64,000 bases of DNA, from NCBI GenBank assembly GCA_013306675.1, contig JABLUY010000142.1, positions 34,306 through 98,305 of the forward strand. The letters are read 5' to 3'. A program made the position numbers and the translations under genes. The DNA comes from Thraustochytrium sp. TN22 (lineage: Eukaryota; Sar; Bigyra; Thraustochytrida; Thraustochytriidae). Below, one piece after another: positions 27,194-37,700 of the stretch (positions within the stretch are counted from its first letter, which is position 1; each line of letters begins with the position of its first letter). The notes beneath the pieces were generated by a model, which did no database searches, was not told where the DNA came from, and worked only from the letters and a program-made list of their open reading frames with translations.

Positions 27194-28711
27194 TCAGGCA
27201 AAGGTGCGACGCTTCAACAGCGTGTGGACGTTGGGCGGAGCGAGGTCGACGGGCCGAGCCGCGCGGAGGTCGAGGCGATGGACCGCGGAGCACGCGAAGA
27301 TGTGCTCCGGAAGCTCCTCGTCGGTCTCGCCCTGGAGCACGTAGGCACAGCGCAGGCGCATCTGCGGCACGCGATCGATCATGGAGTGCAACGCCTTGCG
27401 CGCGAGGTAGGCGAAGTCGTGCACGCGGATGTCGAACTCAATGTAGTAGTCCTGCATGTTGCCGTCGATGGGGCCCGAGTAGATGTCGCCAGTCTTGTAC
27501 ACAATGGCCGGCTTGCCGTTGTAGCTCTGGAACATGGACGGCACGCCGACCTCGACCATGTTGTGCACCAGACCAATGACCTTGAAGCGGCGGCGCAGGT
27601 CCTCGTTGGCGGCGTGCTTGCTGAAGAAGCTGCTCAGCAGGCGCAGCGCGGCCGAGTCAGCGCCGGACTCGAGCAGGTCCAGCGTGGAGCGCCGGATTTC
27701 ATAGTACTGCACCAGGCTCATGCCGGCCTCCGGGTCTGGCTTGCCGAACATCTTGGGCGCCAGAAGCGGCACCTGGATGTTGCAGATGATGATGCGCGGG
27801 AACGGACAGCCCGCCGGGTAGTGCGCGAGCCGCGACTCGGGCAGTTTCACGTGCGCGCCAATGTTGCATATCCGCGTGGCGTCCTCGCCCGTGTTGCGGA
27901 AAAGGTCCATGCCGATCTGCCTGTAGAGCGCCTCGGATGACGACTGCTTGCGCTTCGTGCGCGCGTAGTTGGGCCCGCTGCGCACCTTGAACTCGGTCGC
28001 GTCGCCGTCGCTCCACGAGTTCGGCACGCCGTCGCGCTCGTGAGCCTCCTGCGTCGAGGCGCCCGCGACCAGCAACGGTGCCTGCGACACGCCTCGAGAC
28101 CGCGTCTGCGCCGGCGGCGACTCTGCTGCGGCTGCCCCTGCTGCAGTTGTTGCCTCAGCCTTGCTTCGGCGCTCCTTTGTCTGTGCCCGCTCTTCGTGTT
28201 CGTGCTGCGCTTGCTGCAGTGGCGGCATATCCTCTAGGGAGACGTGGCGCGTGACCGTGGCGGCCTCCTCCTCCTCCTCCACCACCACCACCTTATCATG
28301 ACGATGATCATCATCATCGGCTGCCTGGACTGCCATGCCCGGAGACGGAGGAGGCGACGGCGACGGCGAAGAGGAGGGGGAGGCGGTGTCCGTGTCAGCG
28401 TGCATGTCCGGCAGGCTTGCCGCGGATAGCTTGCGCGGAGCCCTTATCCTGGAGCTGGAGCTGGCCACGGACCTCGCGCTGCCCATGCTCTGGCGCGACG
28501 CGGACCTGTTCTGCGCAGAGAGCGGCGCGGGCTCGACTCTGAGCGTCGCGTCAGCCGCCGCCTGCACGGCCCCTTCGCCCCCCAGCAGAGGCGCCTCGCC
28601 CTCGCCGACCTCGGCTCCATGCCGCTGAGGCTCGCCACCGCCGCCGCCGCCGGCCAGGCCGAGCGCCACCAGCAGCTCGGCCTCGCTGTGCTCGTACAGG
28701 AAGCTGCTCAT
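27194..28711 (-). CDS. EDR2_C (DUF1336) domain protein
   Basis: 505 residues. The ATG at 28711 is the first after a CGG-repeat region that would otherwise add a meaningless poly-Arg leader, so I start there. Residues 1-235 are disordered, Ser/Ala/Glu-rich, with acidic and His/Asp runs. From ~238 to the end is a domain typical of the C-terminus of plant ENHANCED DISEASE RESISTANCE 2: FKVRSGPNY near its start, then PRIIICNIQVPL, a helix with SKHAANEDLRRRFKVIGLV, IVYKTGDIYSGP and YYIEFDIRVHDF. In plants EDR2 also has PH and START lipid-binding domains; these are absent here. Related EDR2_C-only proteins occur in many protists. A lipid or membrane-contact role is inference. Divergent from the PDZ gene. 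Confidence 0.85.
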   Translation of the reverse strand: MSSFLYEHSEAELLVALGLAGGGGGGEPQRHGAEVGEGEAPLLGGEGAVQAAADATLRVEPAPLSAQNRSASRQSMGSARSVASSSSRIRAPRKLSAASLPDMHADTDTASPSSSPSPSPPPSPGMAVQAADDDDHRHDKVVVVEEEEEAATVTRHVSLEDMPPLQQAQHEHEERAQTKERRSKAEATTAAGAAAAESPPAQTRSRGVSQAPLLVAGASTQEAHERDGVPNSWSDGDATEFKVRSGPNYARTKRKQSSSEALYRQIGMDLFRNTGEDATRICNIGAHVKLPESRLAHYPAGCPFPRIIICNIQVPLLAPKMFGKPDPEAGMSLVQYYEIRRSTLDLLESGADSAALRLLSSFFSKHAANEDLRRRFKVIGLVHNMVEVGVPSMFQSYNGKPAIVYKTGDIYSGPIDGNMQDYYIEFDIRVHDFAYLARKALHSMIDRVPQMRLRCAYVLQGETDEELPEHIFACSAVHRLDLRAARPVDLAPPNVHTLLKRRTFA

Positions 28712-28858
28712 CGCGGTGTGGTCGCCGCCGCACAGGCCAGGCCGACCACCGCGGCGCACGCGGCCGGGCTCGGAGTTCGTGGTTTGGTTTGGCTTTTGGA
28801 TGACATGGTCCGAGTCCGCGCGCGGCCTGCATAACGCCAAGACTCCTACGAGCTTGCA

Positions 28859-28915
<57 letters not shown>

Positions 28916-28927
28916 CGGCGCGGCGCC
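28712..28927. promoter_or_regulatory. Compact bidirectional promoter with CGG repeat
   Basis: Only 216 bp separate the ATGs of the EDR2_C gene (minus) and the PDZ gene (plus), so promoters must overlap. The plus-strand side is a GCG run of about 16 units (28861-28909) ending 19 bp before the PDZ gene ATG. Confidence 0.6.
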
Positions 28928-29848
28928 ATGGGCCTGGTGAGCGTGCCGCCGGTGCTGGAGCGCTTCGACGTGGACTGCCACGAGGCGGCGCTGGGCGTGG
29001 ACCTGGGCCAGCTGGAGTCCGGCGAGGTGGTGCTCCTGGCCTTCAGGCGCGAGGGCGGCGCGCCCGGCCCGGTGGAGAAGGACGGCCGCGCGCGCGTGGG
29101 CGACGCGCTACTGTGCATCGACGAGGTGCCCATCGCGCTGCTCACCTACGAGGTCGTGCTCGACAAGCTGCGCTCGCAGGCGAGGCCGCTCTCTCTGCGC
29201 TTTGGCCGAACGGATGAGGCCTTGCAGCAGAAGGCCCACGAGCGCATGCTCAGCATGCAGGCCAAGGCGCGCAAGAAGCAGGAGCTCGCCCGTATGCGCG
29301 CCCTCGAGGCAGAGCGCCGCGAGCGCGACCAGCTGCTGCAGCAGCAGCAGCAGCAGGTCTCCAACGATGGCCCGTCGCAGCCGGCCGGGACGGCACGCGC
29401 GCAGCAGGGGGGCGCGAAGCGCCCCGGTTCGCGCCGCCCTGACGTCTACACGTCCAGAGATGTAGCTGCCTCGCGGCTGCGTGGCTTCCCGCGCAGCGCG
29501 CTCTTCCTCATTGGCGCGCTCAGCGTTGCCATGGTGCTGTACTTTGTTTCCATCTCCGCGTCCGCTGCCTGGCAGAGCCTTACAGCCCGCCAGGCGGACT
29601 TTGAGGAGGAGGCTTTTGGCGAGGAGAAGGCCGTCATTGATGCCCATTTCGTGCCTTCCGACGCCGCACACGCTGCTGCCCAGACGCTAGATAATGTGCA
29701 CTTGCGCGGCGAGCTTCAGCACGACCCAGAGGACCAAGTCGAACCTGCGCCAAAGTCTGCTGCAGACACATCCTCAGACTCCGCTGCAGGCACATCCTCA
29801 GATCCTGCTGCAGGCACATCCTCCGGCTCTGCTGCGGACGTTCCCTAA
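28928..29848 (+). CDS. Single-span membrane protein with N-terminal PDZ-like domain
   Basis: 306 residues, start context gccATGG. Residues ~5-92 look like a PDZ fold: ALGVDLGQLESGEVVLLAF as the early strands, VGDALLCIDEVPIALLTYEVVLDKLR as the conserved GD...I/V and helix, and LSLRFGR as the last strand. Then come a coiled coil with a Gln run (~95-145), a basic linker, one hydrophobic span at ~191-212, and a ~90-residue acidic tail ending in three imperfect SSDSAAGT-type repeats. No signal peptide, so it is probably a type II or tail-proximal anchored protein with the PDZ in the cytosol. Partner unknown. Confidence 0.75.
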   Translation: MGLVSVPPVLERFDVDCHEAALGVDLGQLESGEVVLLAFRREGGAPGPVEKDGRARVGDALLCIDEVPIALLTYEVVLDKLRSQARPLSLRFGRTDEALQQKAHERMLSMQAKARKKQELARMRALEAERRERDQLLQQQQQQVSNDGPSQPAGTARAQQGGAKRPGSRRPDVYTSRDVAASRLRGFPRSALFLIGALSVAMVLYFVSISASAAWQSLTARQADFEEEAFGEEKAVIDAHFVPSDAAHAAAQTLDNVHLRGELQHDPEDQVEPAPKSAADTSSDSAAGTSSDPAAGTSSGSAADVP

Positions 29849-30107
29849 CACCCTCCTGCGAACCCGTCCACCACACCCTGACGAGTACGTACCATCTGTG
29901 TAACAAGAGGAGACTTGAAAGGTCTGTGCCTGATTTTGTCTCGAGATCAAGTCATGTAAAGCCGTGATACCAGGATTTTCTTTTTCGTTTCCATAATGAT
30001 GTGGCTTCCTCGTCGCTTCCTGCACTCCGTGCACCGCCGAGAAAAGGTCTTTTTTATCAGAGAGCAACTTGTCATTCCGCTTGCACAAAGCTCGCCGACT
30101 ACAACAG

Positions 30108-31577
30108 TCAGGCGTCCTCGAAGAGGCCGTCGAACTGAAGCGTGGAACACTCGAGGTACTCGGAGGCGAGGTCAACGAGCACGACGGTGCCGGTAGTGGC
30201 AAAGTCCGGGACCGTGACGACTCGCGTGAAGCCGCCCTGCGCGCTCTTGACGAGGCGCTGGTCGAAGGCAGGCTGGTTGCCGCAGAAGTACAGGTGCGGG
30301 CGCTCGGCCATGACGAATGGATCTACATTGGTGAGCGGGTAGCAGGCCAGCGTGTCGGGCGCCGTGGGCGCCATATGGCGCCACTGCAGCGTCTCCTCCA
30401 TGAGGTCGATCGCAGAGCGCTTGCGCGTGTACATGCGCATGTCGTCGACGGGCTGGCCGCCATGACCCAGCACGAGAATGTCCTCGTCCAAGACGCTCTC
30501 GTATGGGTTGGTGGTGAGCTTGAAGGAGGACTGGAAGCGACCAGCGTGCGGGAAGAGGCACTTGTGCAACGGCTGCTGCGGCATGGTCATGTTGACCGGA
30601 TCGTTGCCGCCCGGCAGCACGTCCAGCGCGATGCTAGACGCGATTTCCGCAAAGACGCAGTCCAGCTGCTTGACAGGCTCCGCCAGGCGGTTCACCTCGC
30701 GCGACAGGACGTGCTGCTTGCGCAGTTTGCCCCCGGTGCCCGTGCCCAAGCCGCCCTCACCAGCGGCCTTCTCCTCCTGAGTCAGGTCCACGGACCCACC
30801 CGCCACAACCACGCGGACGATCTCCGATTCGAGCGCCTGGTCCGCGGCGCTGCCAATGTGCCCGCACACGTACTCGGCAAGCGTCTGCAGACGCAGCGCG
30901 TCGAAACCGGCGCCCACGCGCAGGCCGCTCACTAGCATGAGGAAGCGCTGCTGCGAAGGCTTGGTGCGCAGCGCGCGCCTCGGCGGCTGCGCCGCATGGC
31001 CAGGAAAGCAGTAGCGCGCCACCACGAAGCGGCCGTCCTCGCCCAGACGGCCCTGCAGGCCCACCACGAGCCCACTCACCAGTGAATCCACCAGCATGGC
31101 GTCCAGACCGACCAAGTTTACGCGTCCAGACTCGTCCTCCAGCACCAGCTCATCGTCGTCCGCACAGTAGTTGTCCAGTCGCGCCTCCGTCTCCTTGCCG
31201 GAGAACTCGCCCGCGAACTCGTCCAGCACCGACGGCTTCAGCCGCTGCATCTTGTACAGCGTGCCCACCAGCACGCACGTGGGCCGCGAGGCATCCAGGT
31301 CAATCACGCGGTCCACAAACTCCACGTCCTGCCACAGCCGCCGCGCCTCGCGCTTCACCACCGGCTTGAGCGCCGTCATGCGCTTCTGGTACACGTGCGA
31401 GTACTGCGCCGTGAACTTGCGCACGCGCGGCAGCACGAACCGGTTGTACGTGTACTTGCACTCGCTGGCCGCCCGCGTCACGCCGCCTTCCGCGCCGGCC
31501 TCTTCTGCCTCCCCCGCGCCTCGTGCGCCGCGGAGCGCCGCGGGCACCTGCTGCCCATCCAGGACCGACGCCGGCAT
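30108..31577 (-). CDS. POLD2: DNA polymerase delta small (B) subunit
   Basis: 489 residues, close to the usual ~470 of the family. It is the structural, catalytically dead phosphoesterase-like subunit that ties the polymerase delta catalytic subunit to other subunits for replication. Visible landmarks are YNRFVLPRV and YSHVYQKRM at the N-terminal OB-fold region, CVLVGTLYK, DESGRVNLVG, and in the phosphoesterase domain PGGNDPVNMTMPQQPLHKC. Further landmarks are LTTNPYE, DILVLGHGGQPVDD and NPHLYFCGNQPAF-like (here ERPHLYFCGNQP). The start ATG lies in a clean context and the first ~40 residues are Ala/Gly/Glu-rich. It is convergent with the PDZ gene and co-oriented with the ankyrin/TPR gene. This is the most confident housekeeping assignment here. 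Confidence 0.93.
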   Translation of the reverse strand: MPASVLDGQQVPAALRGARGAGEAEEAGAEGGVTRAASECKYTYNRFVLPRVRKFTAQYSHVYQKRMTALKPVVKREARRLWQDVEFVDRVIDLDASRPTCVLVGTLYKMQRLKPSVLDEFAGEFSGKETEARLDNYCADDDELVLEDESGRVNLVGLDAMLVDSLVSGLVVGLQGRLGEDGRFVVARYCFPGHAAQPPRRALRTKPSQQRFLMLVSGLRVGAGFDALRLQTLAEYVCGHIGSAADQALESEIVRVVVAGGSVDLTQEEKAAGEGGLGTGTGGKLRKQHVLSREVNRLAEPVKQLDCVFAEIASSIALDVLPGGNDPVNMTMPQQPLHKCLFPHAGRFQSSFKLTTNPYESVLDEDILVLGHGGQPVDDMRMYTRKRSAIDLMEETLQWRHMAPTAPDTLACYPLTNVDPFVMAERPHLYFCGNQPAFDQRLVKSAQGGFTRVVTVPDFATTGTVVLVDLASEYLECSTLQFDGLFEDA

Positions 31578-31921
31578 CCTCGCCTCGCCAGGCCACGCCG
31601 GCCCGCGGCTCGCGTGCGCGCCGCCTTCGCCTTCACCACCTGCCGCCGCCTGCCGCCGCCTGCCGCCGCCTGCCGCCGCCGCCCTCGCTTTCGCCGCTGC
31701 TCTCGCTCGCGGCGCGCCGGTTTGACTCCAAGGGGGTTTGATGTCTCATGGCCCCAACCTAACGACCAACGACGGCGGCGACTCGAACCTGAAGACAGAC
31801 TCGGATTGAAGCACAGCGAGCGAGGCGAGGCGAGGCAAGGCGAGGCGAGGCGAAACGAGGCGAGGCGAGGCAGAGCGATCAATTCATTCTCAACACGGTG
31901 CTGCTCTGGACACGTTTTTAA
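31578..31921. other. Intergenic region with two short tandem repeats
   Basis: A 10-bp unit (tgccgccgcc) occurs four to five times at about 31635-31682, and gaggc pentamers run at about 31816-31871. It separates the POLD2 start from the ankyrin/TPR stop. Confidence 0.7.
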
Positions 31922-33193
31922 TTAACAAGAGCCTGGCTTTTTCCTCCCGCCGATCCGAGTCGGAGTCGGGCCGCCGGTGACTCTGCCCACATGCTGCTTC
32001 TTGATGCTCGCGTGCTGGCGTAGAATGCTCGCGGCCAGGCGGTCGTAGGTGAGACGCGTATCGGCACGATTGGCCTGCTGGATCTCGACCACACGGCGGT
32101 ACAAGGCCTGGGCCTTGTGGAACGCGCCAGCGTCCACCATGGAATCCGCAAGGTCCTGCATGATGATGCCAATGTCCGCGTGCGAATGCGGCAAGTGCTG
32201 GTCAGCGATGCGCAGCGCGCGGAGGAGGATATGTGCGCTTTCGTCGAACTCGTGCTTGTTCTTGAGAGCGCGCCCAAGCCCAACCAGAGGCTTGACCAGG
32301 GCTGCGTCCGTGTCGAGGTGCGTGCGCTCCTCAACCAAGGCGAGCAGCCGACGCGAGATGGCCACCTGCTGCGCGTAGTCCGGCACAGCCCCGTGCGCGG
32401 CCGCCAAGGCCTGCAGGAGGTTGCTCTCGACCGCGTCGCTGCACTCTGCATCGAGCAAGAGGAGGCCCGCCTCGCAGGCTTGCACAGCCGCGGATGGCCG
32501 CCGCATCGCCATGTGGAGGGTGGCGAACGCCAGCGAGCGGTCCGGCGAGGCAGCGAGCCTGCAAGCCTCCTCCTGGGCTTGCACGGCGTCGTCGAGGCGG
32601 CCGGCGGCCGCGTAGGCGCGCGCTAGTCTGTCAAATGTGGGCGCAAGACCGACGTGCTCATCGCCAAAGGCGCGGCGCTTCTGGTCGATGCAGCTCTCCA
32701 AGAGCTGCACGCGATCGCCGGTGGCACGCGAGGCGTCCGCTTCGGGCGCCTCTGTCGCGTCACCGAGGCCGAAGACCTCGTCGTCATAAGGCGAGGCCCA
32801 CGAGGCAATGAGGCGCGCAATGCGATGCTTGCCGATGGCCGTGGCAAGCTCCGCAGCGTCCGTGTTGGCGTCGTCGCGCGCGCGCTTGTCCGCGCCCTGC
32901 TCTAGCACCGCACGCACGCAGTCTACGTTGCCGGAGAGCGTAGCCAAGTGCAGCGCTGTTCGGCCCCGCGCGCCGCGCGCGTTCGGGTTCGCGCCGCTCT
33001 CGCCGAGTTTGCGCGCCACCTCCGCGGCGCCCCGTCTGGCCGCGGTGAGCAGCTCCTCATCCCTCGGCTCGCCCGGTCGGCACACGAGCCGCCGTGAGAG
33101 AAGCTTGTGATTGTCGCCCACGTGGGCGGTCTTGCTCAGGTCCCAGAGCGAGGACGCCCGGGCGAACTTGCCGTGCGGCCGCTCGCGCTCCAT
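31922..33193 (-). CDS. Ankyrin-repeat and TPR protein
   Basis: 423 residues from an ATGG-context start. Two ankyrin repeats sit at ~45-130 (ANPNARGARGRTALHLATLSGN, then a second degenerate copy ending at IARLIASWASPYDDE). From ~165 to 380 there are tetratricopeptide-like helices of the kinesin-light-chain style: DRLARAYAAAGRLDDAVQAQEEA, PLVGLGRALKNKHEFDES, DLADSMVDAGAFHKAQALYRR. The tail is basic. It is a scaffold type of protein with no enzyme motif. Partner and compartment are unknown. It is divergent from the coiled-coil gene to its right, about 390 bp apart. Confidence 0.8.
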   Translation of the reverse strand: MERERPHGKFARASSLWDLSKTAHVGDNHKLLSRRLVCRPGEPRDEELLTAARRGAAEVARKLGESGANPNARGARGRTALHLATLSGNVDCVRAVLEQGADKRARDDANTDAAELATAIGKHRIARLIASWASPYDDEVFGLGDATEAPEADASRATGDRVQLLESCIDQKRRAFGDEHVGLAPTFDRLARAYAAAGRLDDAVQAQEEACRLAASPDRSLAFATLHMAMRRPSAAVQACEAGLLLLDAECSDAVESNLLQALAAAHGAVPDYAQQVAISRRLLALVEERTHLDTDAALVKPLVGLGRALKNKHEFDESAHILLRALRIADQHLPHSHADIGIIMQDLADSMVDAGAFHKAQALYRRVVEIQQANRADTRLTYDRLAASILRQHASIKKQHVGRVTGGPTPTRIGGRKKPGSC

Positions 33194-33584
33194 CGCGCAG
33201 CTCGCCTACGCTCGCGCGCGGGATCGACGGGGCCAAGGCCGCCTAGCGGGACTGGCCCGGCCAGTGCGGTGGAGCGCGCAAAATCAAAGGCGGAAAGCAA
33301 CTACTTCGCGCACAGCGTGCGGCGCGTGCCGGAGAGCCTGAGCACCGCCTGACTCTTTAGCCGTTGAGTCACTCGGGCCCGCACTCGGAGCGCGGTTCGC
33401 CGCACACTGCACGTTGATTGCACGATTGCACGAGTCCGAGATTGACAGTGAGGGCAGAGCACGCGGACGGAAAGGGCGGCGGGCAATCGCTCGGACGGCG
33501 CACACGCGTGCGCCGGTGTTTCTTCGCGCGCGCGCTCGCGGGCGACTCTGCGCTGCGGTGGTCTGCTCCGCCCTGCTCTGCGGC
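33194..33584. other. Divergent intergenic region
   Basis: About 390 bp between the ankyrin/TPR and coiled-coil genes. The plus frame is open from 33414 but its first codon is TTG and its translation is compositional. No other feature is seen. Confidence 0.6.
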
Positions 33585-34628
33585 ATGGAGCTGGCGGCGG
33601 ACGGCGCAGACTGGCCGTCGAGTCGGCGTGCAGGCGGCACGGCCGGCGCCGCGAGCGACCTGCTGCTGCTGGAGACCAGCCTGGACGACTTGCGCCTGGA
33701 TCACGTGAAAGACAAGGAGGACTCGTACTACTCCAGGGACTCACGCGATGAGAGCGCCGTCGTGGCCACGAGCGCGAGGCCAGCCAAGAAGAGCGGCGCG
33801 AGGCGCGCGAGGCCGCAGTCCACGCCGGCGCCAGGGGGCAAAGCGCGCGTGAGGCCGAGGCCGCGCACGAGCGCGGCGGCGTGTCGGCCGGACAATCAGC
33901 ACGGCGACGAGGAGGAGGAGGAGTTCGCCGCTGCCACTGAGGAGGCGCAAGACTCACCCTCGTACATGCTGCGGCTCTGCGGGGTTCGCAGGCAGAAGAA
34001 ATCGCTTGGCGACGATTGCCGCAAGCTGGAGAACCGCATCAAGCTGCTTCAGGCGGAGGAGGTCAAGGTGGAGCAGAAGATCCTTCAGGCCAAGCGCGAC
34101 GTGCGCACCGTGGCGGAGCGCCGCGAGCAGCGCCGCGAGCTGCTGCGGAACCAGGGCGCCATGCTGGGCAGCAAGGCACCGGCGCGACGTGCCATCAAGG
34201 AGCGCAACGCTTTGCAAAACCAGGTGCACCGCGTCAGCAAGGCGCGCAATGCCTCACTCGTGCAGGTGGAGCGCCTGGAGAAGGCGCGCGAGGTGAAGCA
34301 GACGAAGCAGGCGATCCGCAAGGCGCTCATAAAGCAGCGGCTCGACGTCGAGCAGGAGGTGGCTGCCAAGCGCGAGCAGGTGCGGCAGATGCGCGAATCC
34401 GCGAGGCAGAGCAGGCGCGACGTGGAGGCGCGCAGGCACGCCCAGGTTAAGCACGACCTGCAGGAGAAATTGGAGCGCGAGGAGCTCGAGCGCAAGCGCC
34501 GTCTGCGCAAGCTGCGCAAACTTGAGCGTCTCGAGCAGGAGTACATTGACCGGTTACAGGCCAAGCAGGCAGCGCAAGCACAGGCGCGGCGCGAGCTGGA
34601 AGACGCTTTGTTGCGGCCAGCCCGCTGA
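33585..34628 (+). CDS. Coiled-coil protein
   Basis: 347 residues. ATG 33585 has the ATGG context and is the first ATG in frame. Residues 1-125 are mixed acidic/basic and probably disordered; about 140-345 is a continuous charged coiled coil (LENRIKLLQAEEVKVEQKIL, then long Arg/Glu/Lys heptads to the end). No membrane span. The composition is like centrosomal or axonemal coiled-coil proteins but there is no diagnostic motif. It is convergent with the C2/IQ gene, with only 101 bp between stops. Confidence 0.7.
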   Translation: MELAADGADWPSSRRAGGTAGAASDLLLLETSLDDLRLDHVKDKEDSYYSRDSRDESAVVATSARPAKKSGARRARPQSTPAPGGKARVRPRPRTSAAACRPDNQHGDEEEEEFAAATEEAQDSPSYMLRLCGVRRQKKSLGDDCRKLENRIKLLQAEEVKVEQKILQAKRDVRTVAERREQRRELLRNQGAMLGSKAPARRAIKERNALQNQVHRVSKARNASLVQVERLEKAREVKQTKQAIRKALIKQRLDVEQEVAAKREQVRQMRESARQSRRDVEARRHAQVKHDLQEKLEREELERKRRLRKLRKLERLEQEYIDRLQAKQAAQAQARRELEDALLRPAR

Positions 34629-34729
34629 GAGATAGAACAAGTAGGCCTAGGAGACGCAATGATATTTTCTGAAAAAGATCACACTGGGGCTTCATCTTTT
34701 TACAAACCATGATAGAGTTCACTTCACAT

Positions 34730-37700
34730 TTACTTGCCACCCAGCTTGGATTCGACGGTGCGGCGAGCATGTACAAGCGCCTCCGAGCCCGAGGAACTGG
34801 AAGAGCTCGAAGAGGAGCTGCTTGAAGAGCTCGAAGAGGATCCCGAGCTCGAGCTCGAACTTGAACTCGAGGAGGAGGAGGATGACCGCGCCGTGTGCAG
34901 AGTGTCCATACCGGCGATCTTCGACTCGGCAACCCCCATAGGAAGCTGCTGCGCGGTCGGCGAGAGCTGCGTTGGACTGCTTTGGCGCTCCTCAGCAAAG
35001 AAGAAGGTGACAGCGACATGTACGATGCCATGCACCGCGCCGTGGCTGCCGATCAGCTTGAGCTGGTGCTCAAGCGTGGCACCGTGCGAGCGCATCTCGT
35101 CAAAGAGAGGCAGGTCGCCGCGCGCCAAAACCGTAGGACCAGCGCCCGGCAGCAGGCTCGCGCGCAGGAGGCAGAGCTGCAGCGTCGGGTAGTCCTGGAG
35201 CGAGCGGTGCACCGGGACCTCGAGCTGCATGAGCTCGGCGTCGCGCCAATGCAGCTCGCCCTCGCTGGTGAGTGCCGCAAAGGCCGTGGCAGCCTCCGTG
35301 CCCTTGGGCTCCAGCGAGGCGCGCACCGCGAGAGCGTTGCGCACGACGGACAGGGAAGACTTGGGCAAATGGTCAACGTGCTTTACCTGCACGACCACGG
35401 TGTCGGCCAGGGCCTTGGCCGCGGCGAGGTCGGCCTGACTCCGCGGCGAGCCGAAGAGCTCCTTGTGGCGCGCCTTGAGACGCGCATGCAGAGAAAGGCC
35501 GCTGTCGCGGCGCGCACGCGAAGCGCGCACGTGCGTCTGGATGCGCAGCGCTGCCTCCGTCTCCTCTTCGACCCTTTTCCTCCTCGCCTGGCGCGCGCGC
35601 GCGAGGTGCTGCACCTTGCGCGCAGCCTCAACGCGAGCCTGCGCCAAGTCGTTCATGTCATCGTCGTCGTCGTCGTCGTCGTCCTCATCGTCCTCATCCT
35701 CGTCAAGGTCACCGTCGTCGAGGTTCTCCTGCAACCTCTGGGTATCGCGAATCTGGCTGCGCGGTGAATCCTGCCTGCGGCGATGCACCTCACCCTTGGC
35801 CAGGTACGACCTGATGTGGCGCTGGATGTTGATGGCCTGGCGGCGCTGCTGCAGCTTGACCTCATAGCGCGCCTTGGCGAGGCGAACACGCATCATGGCC
35901 TGGATGCGCGCGACGGCACCGAGAAAATGAGACTCGGGCACCCAGGAGACGCGAAGCTCGAGCGTGCCGGCGCCGTCGTCGAGCGGAAGCAGGACCTGGC
36001 GGTCACGAACCTCCTCCTTGGCCTCAACAATGTCCACGAGGCCGGTCCAGCGCTCGCACTGGCCAATGAGGCGGTCCTTGCCGAGCATGGTCTTGTCCTT
36101 GACCTGGAGGGTGACGCGCAGGTCGCCGCAGAAGGCTGCCTCCACGGGCGGGAGGTCGAAACCGAGAGTCTGGTCCCATTGCGGCGTGGTGCCGCCGCGC
36201 GAGTGCACCTTGGTGCGCTGCTCGCGATGGCCCGGGTTGATGGTGACGATGACGTAGGGGTCTTGGCGGCCGATCCACTGCGTGTTGCGCAGATCGAAGG
36301 CGCGCACGACCACAAGACGCAAGTAACCGGTTGGGACGCGCTGGGTCTGCAGACGGAGCGCCTTGCGAGCCCGTACGCCGCGCGCAAGCGCCTGCACGAG
36401 GAGCACGCTGCGCGCCACGCGGTCCATCGTTGCGCGCTTGCGCGCGAGCCGGCCGCGAGCGTGCGCCTGGATGCGCACGGCTGCCGCGGAGTCGCGGCGG
36501 ATGCGCTCCTTGGCGCGCTCGACACTGGCGCGCGTGATACTATCGAGATTCTCGAGGCCGGCCTCGGTCTCACGCAGGTCATTGGCCCTGCGGCGTGCGA
36601 GCTCGCCGCGGCGCAGGCGCTGGATGTGCGTGGCGGCCTTGGTCTGGCGCGCCGCCTCGCGTCGCCAGGTGAGCTGCTGGCGCCGCACGGCCTGAATGCG
36701 CTTCGCGGCCTCGCTCTCAGCGCGTGGCTTGAGCAGCAGCACACTCACGAGCAGGTCGCCTGCAGCCTGGTCGTCGTTGCGGTCAGCGTGGAGCGTGACC
36801 CAGCGCTCCGAGGCCTCGCTGTAGTCCTCGATGTTCTCCTCGAAGACGTACGGCACGCTGCGAAGGCTGAGCTCACAGGAACCGATGGGGCGGTCGCGAG
36901 GCGTGCGGCGCGCGTACAGCGTGAGGGTGACGGCGGCGTTCGCGAGCTCGCCCGCGTCCGCCTCGACGTGGTCCAAGAGCACGTCGCCAGCACCCGTGGG
37001 CCAGAGCGGCGCTCCGGTGGCCGCGTTGGTGCGCTGCGTGCTCTTGCGGCTCAGCTTGCGAAAGGACACCACGGCATACACGAGCGGGCCCTTGGCCGCA
37101 GCGTCCTGCGCGGCGAAGTTGCGCCCGCGCAGCAGGCGCACCCAGATGGCACGGATGGGCACGCCGATGGGACGGTCGTTCAGCGGCAAGTCGATGCCGC
37201 GCATCGTGGCGGTGGTCTCGGCGGAGGCGGCAGCAGCCTCGTCCTCGGTGCTGCTGTCGTAGAGCGCCATCTGAATTTGCACGACGCCCGCGTCAACGCC
37301 CTTGGCGTCGGTGATGCGGAAGCTGATGGGTACCTCGGTAGCGTGGCTCGGGTCGCGCAACACGTCGCGCCAGAGGTCAATGACGGCGCTGCCGATGAGG
37401 CGGTCCTGCATGACAAGCTCGGCGTCGAAGACCTCGAGCAGGAGGGGCTCGGCCCCGTTGAGATCGACTTCGTCGAGCTGGAGGCGCAGGTCGGCGGCGT
37501 GCTTGACGCGGTCCCAGACCGGGTTGACGCCGCCACGCGTGTGACACTTGGTCTGCACGGCGCGCTTGGTGCGCACGTGCGTGATGCGCACGTAGGGGTC
37601 CTGGTTTCCGATGCGCTGCACTCGCTTGAGCCCGGTGGCCTTGAGCGGGACGGCCTGCAGCGCGAGCTGCTGCGCGAGGGCCACCTGGCGCGCGCGCAAG

